Source of the DNA: an uncultured Microbacteriaceae bacterium | GTDB taxonomy: Bacteria > Actinomycetota > Actinomycetes > Actinomycetales > Microbacteriaceae | DNA: 7,398 nt | Direction of reading: 5' to 3' | Assembly (NCBI GenBank): GCA_937896185.1 | Contig: CALBMG010000097.1 | Coordinates: 1-7,398, forward strand | Shown: positions 1 through 6,134 of the stretch, piece by piece | Position numbering within the stretch: position 1 is the first letter of the stretch | Layout: each line of letters starts with the position of its first letter | The notes under the pieces: generated by a model | Told to the model about the DNA's origin: nothing | Databases searched by the model: none | What the model saw: only the letters and a program-made list of their open reading frames with translations | Made by a program: the position numbers and the translations under genes

Positions 1-144
1 GAGCATAAATGACCAGTGGTCGGGGAAGATTTTGCGTCCCAGGAGCTTTACGGCTCCGGAGATGCTGGTGCGCTCATCAACGTAGTTGGATGCCCAACCG
101 ACGAATCGCATGCCCGTTCCGGGCTTTTCTACGGTGTTGCTCAC
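1..144 (-). CDS. qcrB: Cytochrome bc1 complex cytochrome b subunit, N-terminal 48 codons (cut by window edge)
   Basis: Reading the minus strand from GTG at 144 gives an open frame through base 1. It begins MSNTVEKPGTGMRFVGWASN and continues with YVDERTSISGAVK and ends GRKIFPDHWSFML. The D-E-R-T-x-I/L-S-G-A-V-K and K-I/V-F-P-D-H-W-S-F pattern is the cytosolic N-terminal region before the first helix of actinobacterial QcrB, the di-haem b subunit that oxidises menaquinol in the bcc complex. The haem-ligand helices lie outside the window. The start codon overlaps the qcrA stop in a GTGA tetranucleotide, so translation is probably coupled to qcrA. A GGGAG lies 8 nt upstream, inside the qcrA 3' end. 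Gene order after qcrA also predicts qcrB here. The piece is short, but the match of motif and position makes the call firm. Confidence 0.9.
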   Translation of the reverse strand, partial: MSNTVEKPGTGMRFVGWASNYVDERTSISGAVKLLGRKIFPDHWSFML

Positions 145-1169
145 AGTGCACGCTCCCAGTAGCTAGGTCCGACAGGTTCAAGGAAATCGCTCTGCGCGAT
201 GAGGTAACCCTCTGCGTCCACAGCGATGGGAAGCTGGGGGAGAGGTCGAGCTGCGGGCCCAAAGATGACCTTGCAGTGTTCGGTGACATCGAACTGCGAC
301 TGGTGGCAGGGGCACAGAAGGTGGTGGGTCTGCTGTTCGTACAGTGCGACAGGACAACCAACGTGGGTGCAAATCTTTGAGTACGCAACGATTCCGTCGT
401 ATGACCAGCTTGCGCGGTCAGCGGATTCCTTCAGGTCTGCGGGGTTCAAACGCATGAGCAGAACGGCGGCCTTGGCCTTTTCGTCCAGCATGCCTTCCTC
501 GATTTCCAGCAGGTTTTCGGGGATCACGTGGAATGCAGAACCAATCGTGACTTCGCTCGCCTTGATGGGGGTTCCGTTGGGGTCGCGGGTCAGGCGAACG
601 CCGGCTTTCCAGATGGTGTGGTTGAGGACTTCCTGGGGTGCCTCTGCGGGTGCGAGATCACGGAACAATGCCACTGCGGGAACGGGGACGGCAACCATTG
701 CGCCGATCATCGAGTTACGCAGCAAACGACGACGGGTCCAACCCGACTCCTTGTTTGCTTCATGGAAAATCTCGACAGCCTTGGCACGAACAGATTCTTC
801 ACCACGAGTGCCGTGGCGTTCTTCGACGAGGTCGTGCCCGTGCATCAGAGCCTTTGCCCAGTGGACAACGCCCACACCAATGGCAAGGAGGCCGAATGCG
901 ATGCCCAATCCCACAAACATGGTGTTGTTGCGGATCGACTGGGGGTCACCCTCGACGATGGGGAAAACGTTGTACGCAACTGCGGCAAGAACCGTGAACA
1001 CGATTGAGACGATGAACAGAAGCGAAATCCAACGTTCTGTTTTATCGGCACGAGCAGGGTCGATATCTGCGACTCGCTGGTGTTCAGCTTCGAAGCCGGG
1101 GTTTTCGAAAGCGCCCGAGCGGGTAACAGCAGAACCTACGTTCTCCAGCTCGTTGTCTGACTTAGCCAT
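141..1169 (-). CDS. qcrA: Cytochrome bc1 complex Rieske iron-sulfur subunit
   Basis: A 342-residue protein carrying the [2Fe-2S] cluster that passes electrons from menaquinol to cytochrome cc in the actinobacterial bcc-aa3 supercomplex. The Rieske boxes are intact: CTHVGC at residues 267-272 (ligands Cys267, His269) and CPCHQS at 286-291 (ligands Cys286, His289), with Cys272 and Cys288 placed for the conserved disulfide. A GPAARPLPQLP proline loop follows (304-314). Three hydrophobic segments, about 48-70, 84-108 and 150-169, give the three-helix anchor typical of actinobacteria rather than the single helix of proteobacteria. Basic residues (TRRRLLR, 145-151) precede the third helix, resembling a twin-arginine motif. 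The ATG at 1169 is preceded by AAAGG at about 9 nt. It lies 31 nt after qcrC and overlaps qcrB by 4 nt, so it sits mid-operon. No key residue is missing. Confidence 0.97.
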   Translation of the reverse strand: MAKSDNELENVGSAVTRSGAFENPGFEAEHQRVADIDPARADKTERWISLLFIVSIVFTVLAAVAYNVFPIVEGDPQSIRNNTMFVGLGIAFGLLAIGVGVVHWAKALMHGHDLVEERHGTRGEESVRAKAVEIFHEANKESGWTRRRLLRNSMIGAMVAVPVPAVALFRDLAPAEAPQEVLNHTIWKAGVRLTRDPNGTPIKASEVTIGSAFHVIPENLLEIEEGMLDEKAKAAVLLMRLNPADLKESADRASWSYDGIVAYSKICTHVGCPVALYEQQTHHLLCPCHQSQFDVTEHCKVIFGPAARPLPQLPIAVDAEGYLIAQSDFLEPVGPSYWERAL

Positions 1170-1200
1170 CGGATGACCTTTCGGATATGGGGGAAATTAG

Positions 1201-1986
1201 TTAGTTGGACTTGGCTGTGAGCCAGACGGTGATGGCAACAAGGCCACCGAGACCGAAAATCCAGATGAAGAGACCCTCGGATACGGGACCCAGCGCACCC
1301 AGGTCCAGACCTCCGACAGAGGGGTTGCCGTCCATGTACTTCAGGTACGCGATCACGTCACGCTTCTCATCTGCAGTGAGGTTCATGTCCGAGAACACAG
1401 GCATGTTCTGTGGGCCGGTCACCATTGCTGCATAGATGTGTACGGGGTCGATGTTCTTCAGGTGAGGTGCAAACTTGCCCTCGGTCAGAGCGCCACCTGC
1501 GCCGGCCACGTTGTGGCACATTGCGCAGTTGATGCGGAACAGTTCTGCACCGTTAGAGGCATCGCCGCCCTCAAGTTCATCAGCGGAAGGGACTGCAGGT
1601 CCGGGAGCCAGAGATGCTACCCATGCAGCCATGCTGTCAATGTCTTCCTGTACGAACTGTACGGGTTTGGTCTGTACCTGTGGTCCGGTTCCGGCCATGG
1701 GCATACGGCCCGTTCCGACCTGGAATTCAACGGACAGTGCGCCAACACCAATCAGGGAAGGGCCAGCGTTGGTGCCTTCTGCGTTGAGTCCGTGACACGA
1801 CGCGCAGTTAGCCTGGAAAAGCTTCTTGCCTTCCTCGAGGGTCGCGACAGCAACTTCTGAGGATTCGGCTGCAGCCGTGCCCGTGAAGAGCGCGTAGGTT
1901 CCACCGGTGGCAAAGAGGCCAACGACGAGAAGTGCAACGGATGCCAGCGGGTGGCGGCGTCCTGAACGGTGTGAGAGCTTGCTCAT
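1201..1986 (-). CDS. qcrC: Cytochrome bc1 complex di-haem cytochrome c subunit
   Basis: A 261-residue membrane-anchored di-haem cytochrome c (cytochrome cc) that carries electrons from the Rieske centre directly to cytochrome aa3 oxidase, in actinobacteria that lack a soluble cytochrome c. Two haem-binding sites are present: CASCH at residues 61-65 and CAMCH at 154-158. GRMPM (93-97) and NMPVF (194-198) supply candidate axial methionines for the two domains. An N-terminal hydrophobic segment (about 14-35) acts as signal or anchor, and a C-terminal helix (about 237-256) is followed by the short tail TAKSN. I chose ATG at 1986 over the longer open frame from 2049: the extra 21 residues run into ctaE and are low-complexity, whereas MSKLSHRSGRRHPL is a normal positively charged start. 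The start is 19 nt after the ctaE stop, with a weak AAGAAG upstream. It is co-transcribed with ctaE and qcrA. Confidence 0.96.
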   Translation of the reverse strand: MSKLSHRSGRRHPLASVALLVVGLFATGGTYALFTGTAAAESSEVAVATLEEGKKLFQANCASCHGLNAEGTNAGPSLIGVGALSVEFQVGTGRMPMAGTGPQVQTKPVQFVQEDIDSMAAWVASLAPGPAVPSADELEGGDASNGAELFRINCAMCHNVAGAGGALTEGKFAPHLKNIDPVHIYAAMVTGPQNMPVFSDMNLTADEKRDVIAYLKYMDGNPSVGGLDLGALGPVSEGLFIWIFGLGGLVAITVWLTAKSN

Positions 1987-2005
1987 AGTCGTATCTTCTT
2001 TTCGA

Positions 2006-2674
2006 TTACTTGAGTACGTAGATGACGAGGAACAGACCGATCCACACAACGTCGACGAAGTGCCAGTAGTAGGACACAGCGATCATCGAGTTGGCGTCAC
2101 GGTGAGTGAAGTTCTTCAGTGCGTAAATGCGGCCAATCATCAAGATGAAGGCGATGAGACCGATGGTGACGTGCAGACCGTGGAATCCGGTGGTCAAGTA
2201 GAAAGCCGAGCCATAGGCGTCGCTGTTCAGGGTGACCCATTCGCTGGTCAGGGTTGCATATTCAAATACCTGCCCGACGACGAAGATGGCGCCCATCACA
2301 TAGGTCAGGAAGAACCATTCGACGACACCCCACTTCATGGGGGACCAACCGGTTCGGCGGGGCTGCAGACGTTCCGCCGCAAAAACGCCGAACTGGCACG
2401 TGACACTGGACAGAACCAGGATCACCGTGTTGGTCAGCGAGAACGGGATGTTCAGCTTTGCGGTTTGTTCGGCCCAGATTTCGGGGGCCATTGAACGCAG
2501 CGAGAAATAGATAGCAAACAGACCGGCAAAGAACATCACCTCACTTGCGAGCCACACAATTGTGCCAACGGCAACGGAGTTAGGGCGATTTACGACCGGC
2601 ATGGGTCGAGAAATAGAGGCACTAGTCACGTTCTCTATTATGGCGTGAATTTGAGTCTCAGACGAACTCGTCAT
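2006..2674 (-). CDS. ctaE: Cytochrome c oxidase (aa3-type) subunit III
   Basis: A 222-residue subunit III of the haem-copper oxidase, of the short five-helix actinobacterial type. Hydrophobic segments lie at about 33-58, 80-101, 117-138, 155-180 and 197-220. Family motifs are visible: [21 protein letters not shown] (33-53, with conserved Glu45), TGFHGLHV (162-169) and [11 protein letters not shown] (202-212). It is the first gene of the minus-strand cluster ctaE-qcrC-qcrA-qcrB, an arrangement characteristic of actinobacterial bcc-aa3 respiration. The open frame extends upstream to 2827, but that part overlaps trpD and its control region, so ATG at 2674 is the better start. No Shine-Dalgarno is visible before it. 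ATG at 2602 (residue 25) is an alternative that would shorten the cytosolic N-terminus. Subunits I and II are not in the window. Confidence 0.96.
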   Translation of the reverse strand: MTSSSETQIHAIIENVTSASISRPMPVVNRPNSVAVGTIVWLASEVMFFAGLFAIYFSLRSMAPEIWAEQTAKLNIPFSLTNTVILVLSSVTCQFGVFAAERLQPRRTGWSPMKWGVVEWFFLTYVMGAIFVVGQVFEYATLTSEWVTLNSDAYGSAFYLTTGFHGLHVTIGLIAFILMIGRIYALKNFTHRDANSMIAVSYYWHFVDVVWIGLFLVIYVLK

Positions 2675-2745
2675 GGTGTGTTTTGTGCGGTTTTTCCCTA
2701 GTTTTAGGTCCAAAGTCCCTAATAACTGACCACTAACATTAAGGC
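2675..2745. promoter_or_regulatory. Divergent ctaE / trpD control region
   Basis: This 71-bp spacer separates two divergent start codons, so it must hold the 5' signals of both the respiratory operon and trpD. The core TAACATTA (2734-2741) reads as a -10-like TAACAT on the plus strand and as TAATGT (2742-2737) on the minus strand, so one site could serve both directions. For ctaE this would give a leader of roughly 55 nt. Neither direction has a recognisable TTGACA at the expected distance, and no Shine-Dalgarno precedes ctaE. The role is inferred from position and motif only. Confidence 0.5.
2734..2745 (+). promoter_or_regulatory. Predicted leaderless -10 element of trpD
   Basis: TAACAT at 2734-2739 fits the TANNNT -10 pattern and is followed by exactly 6 nt (TAAGGC) before the trpD ATG, which places the transcription start at or next to the start codon. 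An AAGG is present but ends 1 nt from the ATG, too close to work as a Shine-Dalgarno. The same spacing occurs at two other genes in the window. There is no clear -35 element. Confidence 0.45.
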
Positions 2746-3792
2746 ATGACCTCAACCAATTGGGCGCAGCTCCTCGAAACGCTTTTGCGCGGTGAATCAT
2801 TGTCGATTTCTGCTTCTCGCAATGCAATGCAGTCGGTAATGACCGGAGACGTTACCGAGGCGCAACTCGCGGCATTTCTTGTCGCCTTGAGGGCCAAGGG
2901 GGAGTCAGTCGACGAAGTCGTGGGCTTCCGCGACGCGATTTTGGCGGCCGCCGTTCCGCTTCACGTCGACTCTATGGCTGTAGACATTGTCGGTAGCGGG
3001 GGAGACCCCATCGGTGTCACCAATGTCTCGTCTATTGCATCGATCGTGGTCTCAGCAGCCGGCTTCCCGGTTATCAAGCACGGGAACAGGGCAGCAAGCA
3101 GCAAGTCTGGTGCCAGCGACGTACTTACGGAGCTCGGTGTAAATATTGGGATCGACTCTGATGCAGTGGCTCGAGTATTTGCTGAAACAAATCTGACTTA
3201 TGTAAATGCGATGGTTTTCCATCCCGGTTTCCGTAACGCTGGTTCCGTCCGTTCCCAGCTTGGCATTCCGACGGTGTTCAACATCTTGGGCCCTTTGTGT
3301 AACCCTGCGAGACCCCAGGCGAATGCTCTGGGTGTTTCACACCCCGATCGCATTCCTTTGGTTGTTGGCGTATTCCAAACCCGCGGGGCCACTGCATTGG
3401 TGTATCGCGGCGAGGACGGTGTCGACAAGATTACGACAACCGGACATTCTCACGTCTGGGAAATCACCCGGGGAAGCGTCACGGAACACGATTTTGACCC
3501 CCGCGAAATTGGTTTCGAGTATTCATCTGTCGAAGACATCAGGGGCGGCACTGCCGCAGAGAATGCAGAAGCTGCCCGTGCAGTGCTGGCGGGAGCTCGG
3601 GGAGCAGTCCGTGACATTGTCCTTCTGAATTCCGCTGCGGGAATTGTCGCGTACAAGTTGTCGATCGAACCATCAGACCGGGACAGAACTTTTGCAGAAC
3701 GCATGGCTGAGGGCGTAGAGATAGCCGCACATGCTATTGACTCAGGTGCTGCGGCACGTCAATTGGACACATGGGTTTCCTCAACGTCGTAG
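2746..3792 (+). CDS. trpD: Anthranilate phosphoribosyltransferase
   Basis: A 348-residue cytosolic enzyme that transfers the phosphoribosyl group of PRPP to anthranilate, the second step of tryptophan synthesis. The length is normal for the family. An N-terminal helical domain (about 1-70) is followed by the PRPP-binding loop GSGGD (83-87, the usual GTGGD), then NVSS (93-96), [20 protein letters not shown] (111-130) with the anthranilate-binding KHGNR, and [20 protein letters not shown] (168-187). [10 protein letters not shown] (224-233) aligns with the metal-binding Asp-Glu region, but has Lys228 where Glu is usual. The rest is intact, so the call is firm although activity could be altered. 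It stands alone, divergent from ctaE, not in a trp operon. Translation probably starts from a leaderless message. The next gene downstream is convergent. Confidence 0.96.
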   Translation: MTSTNWAQLLETLLRGESLSISASRNAMQSVMTGDVTEAQLAAFLVALRAKGESVDEVVGFRDAILAAAVPLHVDSMAVDIVGSGGDPIGVTNVSSIASIVVSAAGFPVIKHGNRAASSKSGASDVLTELGVNIGIDSDAVARVFAETNLTYVNAMVFHPGFRNAGSVRSQLGIPTVFNILGPLCNPARPQANALGVSHPDRIPLVVGVFQTRGATALVYRGEDGVDKITTTGHSHVWEITRGSVTEHDFDPREIGFEYSSVEDIRGGTAAENAEAARAVLAGARGAVRDIVLLNSAAGIVAYKLSIEPSDRDRTFAERMAEGVEIAAHAIDSGAAARQLDTWVSSTS

Positions 3793-3844
3793 TCCAGGGG
3801 TAGTGGCGTTAACGGGAAGATACACAAATCGAATAAACAAACTT

Positions 3845-3871
3845 ACATAATGTACATTATCGGAATAATGT
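3845..3871. repeat. Three copies of an ATAATGT heptamer forming overlapping AT-rich inverted repeats
   Basis: In the 88-bp convergent spacer between trpD and the YczE-like gene, ATAATGT occurs at 3847-3853, inverted (ACATTAT) at 3854-3860, and direct again at 3865-3871. Copies 1 and 2 form a perfect 14-bp palindrome (3847-3860). Copies 2 and 3 form a 7-bp stem with a 4-nt CGGA loop. These two hairpins are mutually exclusive. The stems are nearly all A/T and lack a U-tract, so this is not a classical terminator, though the convergent position makes a terminator role possible. A protein-binding site is the other option. Confidence 0.5.
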
Positions 3872-3880
3872 TAATCCTTG

Positions 3881-4489
3881 TTAGGCGGCCCGTGGCGGCC
3901 CGATAAGCCCAAAGGCCTTCATCATGACCTGGACCATTGGGCCAACGAAGAAAACGAATAACACTGTTCCGAGTCCAATGGCTCCACCGGCGGCAAACCC
4001 CAACACCGTCGCCGAGCCTTCGATAATCATCCTGACGAGCCAGACAGGTTTGTTGAAACGACGCACAGCGCCTGTCATTAAGCCGTCGCGAGGACCTGGG
4101 CCAAGCCGAGCGCTGATGTACAGCCCCGTGCCCACAGCAAGGATCGCCATTCCGAGGATGAAGAACCCGGTGCGTGCCACGAAATGCAACTCGGTAATTA
4201 TGGGGAGGAATCCCAGGCAGAAGTCAACGAATGGTCCGATGAGGGCAGCATTCATGATGGTGCCGACGCCGGGGCGTTGCTTCAGTGGAATCCACAGCAA
4301 AAGAACGATTGCGCTGGCGACGACCGTGGAAACTCCGAAACTGAAACCTGTGACGTTCGCGGTGCCGCGGGCAAAAACATCCCATGGGGCCATGCCAATT
4401 GCAGCGCGCAGCTGGATGGCTATGCCCAATGCAAACAGAAACAATCCGGCGATAAGCCGAACAACCTGTTCTAGGGAAGGAATTTTCAC
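3881..4489 (-). CDS. YczE/YitT-like integral membrane protein
   Basis: A 202-residue hydrophobic protein resembling the YczE/YyaS/YitT group, whose biochemical function is not established. Two similar halves are visible. The first has GMAPWDVFARG (32-42) and later KQRPGVGTIMN (70-80). The second has ISARLGPGPRDGLMTG (125-140), with the hallmark GPGPRDGLM, then GGAIGLGT (168-175). Membrane segments lie at about 9-28, 52-68, 78-95, 105-124, 155-170 and 171-190, pointing to a five- or six-helix protein with an internal repeat. The start is GTG at 4489. An in-frame TAA (the stop of the upstream SDR gene) lies just 9 nt before it, so no longer start exists and the two genes form one unit. I see no Shine-Dalgarno, which fits coupling to the SDR gene. 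The C-terminus ends GPPRAA in the cytosol. Confidence 0.8.
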   Translation of the reverse strand: MKIPSLEQVVRLIAGLFLFALGIAIQLRAAIGMAPWDVFARGTANVTGFSFGVSTVVASAIVLLLWIPLKQRPGVGTIMNAALIGPFVDFCLGFLPIITELHFVARTGFFILGMAILAVGTGLYISARLGPGPRDGLMTGAVRRFNKPVWLVRMIIEGSATVLGFAAGGAIGLGTVLFVFFVGPMVQVMMKAFGLIGPPRAA

Positions 4490-4498
4490 ATATTTAGT

Positions 4499-5263
4499 TT
4501 ACGACAAAAAGTCCGAAATGTCCCCAACAAGTCGAGTATTATTTTCGGGAATTGGATCAACTGCCGCTGATGCAACCTCCGCGGCAAATTCCTCGACATT
4601 GTATAGCTTTCCGACAGCGGCCTTACGTGACTCCAAGGCGCCGGGATTTGAACGGTCCAGCAACGTCGCTGTTACAGTCCCCTCGATCATGTCGCCCGAG
4701 ACAACGGTGAAACCAATCCCCTGATCTGCCAATCCAGGAATCAGTTCACGCAAGGCGTCCTCCCCCGCTCGCTTTGACAAAGCGACAGGTGCGTAGTCAT
4801 CCATTGTTTCCTTCTGGTGGATGAAGTGAGCTTGGTGGCTTGTCACAAAAACAACACGAGATCCCTCGTGCAGCAAAGGACGCAAAGTCTGCAAGAGGTT
4901 GACCTGAGCATCCCGGTTCAAACGCATTGCATAGTCATCCCCCATGCCGGCTTCCATCCCACCGGATGCGTTGAGCACCAAAATATCGAGCGACCCAAAC
5001 TCGGCTGCGAGAGTATCGCGAAGTGCGGCAATTGTCTCGTAATCTGTGAGGTCAGCACCCACCGCAATGGCAGAGCCGCCATTGGCGACAATCCCGTCAC
5101 GCAGTTTGATAGCGCGGGCTTCCTTGTTGCGATAGTTGATTGCAACTCGGGCGCCGGCCTCGGCAAAATAGCCGATGGTTGCTGCGCCAATACCGCGCGA
5201 AGAACCGGAAACAAATGCGGTCTTGCCCGCAAGCTGGCCTGGAGTCAAAGGGTTGTGAGTCAT
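4499..5263 (-). CDS. SDR-family NAD(P)-dependent oxidoreductase
   Basis: A 254-residue Rossmann-fold short-chain dehydrogenase/reductase; the substrate is unknown. The cofactor-binding glycine motif is SGSSRGIG (19-26), followed by an adenine-ring pocket acidic residue in GADLTD (69-74), NASGG (98-102, the usual NNAG position) and the active-site Ser142 region (VTSHQ). NYR (43-45) after beta-strand 2, with no acidic residue there, suggests NADPH preference. The active-site spacing is unusual: the only nearby tyrosine is Tyr157 in DYAPVALSKRAGEDAL, seven residues before Lys164 instead of the classical four, and the residue at the classical Tyr position is Val160. The following VVSGDMIEGT (187-196) forms the substrate-side loop. 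The start at 5263 fits the family and is only 6 nt from a -10-like hexamer. The next gene begins 9 nt after its stop. A specific reaction cannot be named. Confidence 0.88.
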   Translation of the reverse strand: MTHNPLTPGQLAGKTAFVSGSSRGIGAATIGYFAEAGARVAINYRNKEARAIKLRDGIVANGGSAIAVGADLTDYETIAALRDTLAAEFGSLDILVLNASGGMEAGMGDDYAMRLNRDAQVNLLQTLRPLLHEGSRVVFVTSHQAHFIHQKETMDDYAPVALSKRAGEDALRELIPGLADQGIGFTVVSGDMIEGTVTATLLDRSNPGALESRKAAVGKLYNVEEFAAEVASAAVDPIPENNTRLVGDISDFLS

Positions 5264-5275
5264 GCTTTAACCCTA
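5264..5275 (-). promoter_or_regulatory. Predicted leaderless -10 element of the SDR-yczE unit
   Basis: On the minus strand TAGGGT (5275 to 5270) is followed by 6 nt (TAAAGC) and then the ATG at 5263. This spacing would start transcription at the initiation codon. No Shine-Dalgarno is visible, consistent with a leaderless message. I found no -35 box at 16-18 nt, so the assignment rests on the hexamer and spacing. Confidence 0.5.
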
Positions 5276-5305
5276 GCGTGAATGATGTTCGTGCTAGCGT
5301 CGCTA
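5273..5305. repeat. CTAGCGT direct repeats and a TAGCG-T-CGCTA inverted repeat between divergent promoters
   Basis: CTAGCGT occurs at 5273-5279 and again at 5294-5300, a period of 21 bp or about two helical turns. The second copy is also the left arm of TAGCG-T-CGCTA (5295-5305). Each copy overlaps one of the two predicted -10 elements in this 43-bp divergent spacer. That arrangement suits a shared operator, but no regulator gene is adjacent and a chance repeat cannot be excluded. Confidence 0.4.
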
Positions 5306-5306
5306 C
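5292..5306 (+). promoter_or_regulatory. Predicted extended -10, leaderless promoter of the phosphodiesterase gene
   Basis: TG (5292-5293) plus one base precedes TAGCGT (5295-5300), an extended -10 arrangement. It is followed by exactly 6 nt (CGCTAC) before the GTG at 5307. The expected transcription start coincides with the start codon, and there is no Shine-Dalgarno. This is the plus-strand counterpart of the SDR promoter in the same spacer. Confidence 0.5.
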
Positions 5307-6059
5307 GTGCATCGATTGAAGCGAAATTCCCCGTATCTTGATGGCCCCACTCCGCGTGTTTTGGCACATCGAGGTCTTCATACACGAGCAGCGGAAAATT
5401 CGCGCAGCGCGTTCACCAACGCACTCAATACCGGAACGCGAATCATTGAGACCGATGTACACGGTTCTTCGGACGGCGTGGCAATCGTGTGTCACGACGA
5501 AAGCCTTGCGCGAGTAGCCAATTTATCCGCAAAGGTGGCTGATCTCACAGCAGCTGAACTGAAGAGAGTGCACATCTCAAATTCGGATACTCTGATGACG
5601 CTCGAGCAGGTGTTACTCGAGTTCCCCGACGCATATTTCAATATTGACGTCAAAGACGAACACGCTATTGAGGGAACAATTTCTGCAATAACAACAACCG
5701 CAGCGCATGACCGGGTGTTGATCACATCCTTCTCTAGGAAACGCCGCCGAATGACAGTAGCCCAACTGCCTGGAATTGCATCAAGTCCATCATCGAGTGA
5801 ATTTATTCTGATGTGGCTCGCTGCGATTATTGGCATTCCCATTTTTGCGAGAGGCTTCGTTGCCGTGCAGATACCGGCAAAGTTTGGTGTGCTGCACATA
5901 GTCACACCACGAACCATTCGTGCATTCCACGCTGCAGGTTTAGAAGTCCACGTGTGGACAGTGAATGATCCCACCGAGATGAAACGCTTGGTCGCGATGG
6001 GGGTTGACGGCATCGTTACGGATCGCTGCGACCTTGCGGTGGGGCTTTTTTCAGGGTAA
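5307..6059 (+). CDS. Glycerophosphodiester phosphodiesterase family protein
   Basis: A 250-residue protein of the GDPD (UgpQ-like) TIM-barrel family, which hydrolyses glycerophosphodiesters to glycerol-3-phosphate and an alcohol. The catalytic set is present: AHRG at 20-23 (His21, Arg22), AEN at 29-31 (in place of PEN), ETDVH at 48-52 (Glu48, Asp50), CHDESL at 62-67 (His63), NIDVKD at 112-117 (Lys116 of the usual D-x-K), VWTVND at 216-221, and the closing MGVDGIVTDRCD (231-242). There is no signal peptide, so it should act in the cytosol, unlike exported GlpQ. A hydrophobic stretch at about 166-182 occurs in the middle of the barrel, as in related actinobacterial proteins. The GTG start is chosen because a leaderless-type -10 lies 6 nt upstream and the N-terminus before AHRG is of normal length. 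The true substrate is not known. Confidence 0.9.
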   Translation: MHRLKRNSPYLDGPTPRVLAHRGLHTRAAENSRSAFTNALNTGTRIIETDVHGSSDGVAIVCHDESLARVANLSAKVADLTAAELKRVHISNSDTLMTLEQVLLEFPDAYFNIDVKDEHAIEGTISAITTTAAHDRVLITSFSRKRRRMTVAQLPGIASSPSSSEFILMWLAAIIGIPIFARGFVAVQIPAKFGVLHIVTPRTIRAFHAAGLEVHVWTVNDPTEMKRLVAMGVDGIVTDRCDLAVGLFSG

Positions 6060-6134
6060 TTTCGCAGGTTCCTCTGTGGAATTTCTGACCTTCTTCGCGA
6101 ACTATGAGATAAGGAATCACTCAAGGAGGTCGCT
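6060..6134 (+). promoter_or_regulatory. rbpA upstream region
   Basis: This 75-bp spacer between the phosphodiesterase stop and the rbpA start should hold the rbpA promoter. A TATGAG at 6103-6108 is a possible -10 that would give a leader of about 20 nt, but no -35 matches it. GGAAT at 6078-6082 resembles the -35 of SigR/SigH-type stress promoters, yet the expected GTT about 18 nt later is absent. T-rich sequence at the phosphodiesterase 3' end lacks a convincing stem, so I call no terminator. Confidence 0.3.
6123..6130 (+). promoter_or_regulatory. Perfect Shine-Dalgarno of rbpA
   Basis: AAGGAGGT is a full complement to the 16S rRNA 3' end and stops 4 nt before the GTG at 6135, fixing that start codon. 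It is the only strong ribosome-binding site in the window; trpD, the SDR gene and the phosphodiesterase gene have none. It implies that rbpA has a true 5' leader and high translation. Confidence 0.85.

Noticed and set aside
226..1176. Long plus-strand open frame of 316 codons opposite qcrA
   Set aside because: It is antisense to a fully motif-supported Rieske gene, shows no family resemblance, and is rich in Arg/Ser/Pro as expected of a shadow frame.
2675..2827. 51-residue N-terminal extension of CtaE up to 2827
   Set aside because: It would overlap the trpD start and promoter, does not resemble CtaE sequence, and the internal ATG at 2674 gives a family-typical N-terminus.
3807..3814. CGTTAACG palindrome just after trpD as a terminator
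   Set aside because: It is only 8 bp with no loop and no T-tract; such a palindrome is expected by chance.
3924..4724. 266-codon plus-strand frame opposite the membrane protein and the SDR 3' end
   Set aside because: It spans two real minus-strand genes, has no recognisable domain or ribosome-binding site, and its composition fits antisense reading.
6040..6056. T-run (CTTTTTT) at the phosphodiesterase 3' end as an intrinsic terminator
   Set aside because: I could not find a stable stem directly before the T-run, and it lies inside the coding sequence.
6078..6103. SigR/SigH-type stress promoter upstream of rbpA (GGAAT at 6078)
   Set aside because: Streptomyces rbpA is SigR-controlled, but the GTT about 18 nt after GGAAT is missing here (ACT instead), so a five-base match alone is not enough.
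5492..6124. 210-codon minus-strand frame opposite the phosphodiesterase gene
   Set aside because: The opposite strand carries the complete GDPD catalytic set; this frame has none and is a shadow.
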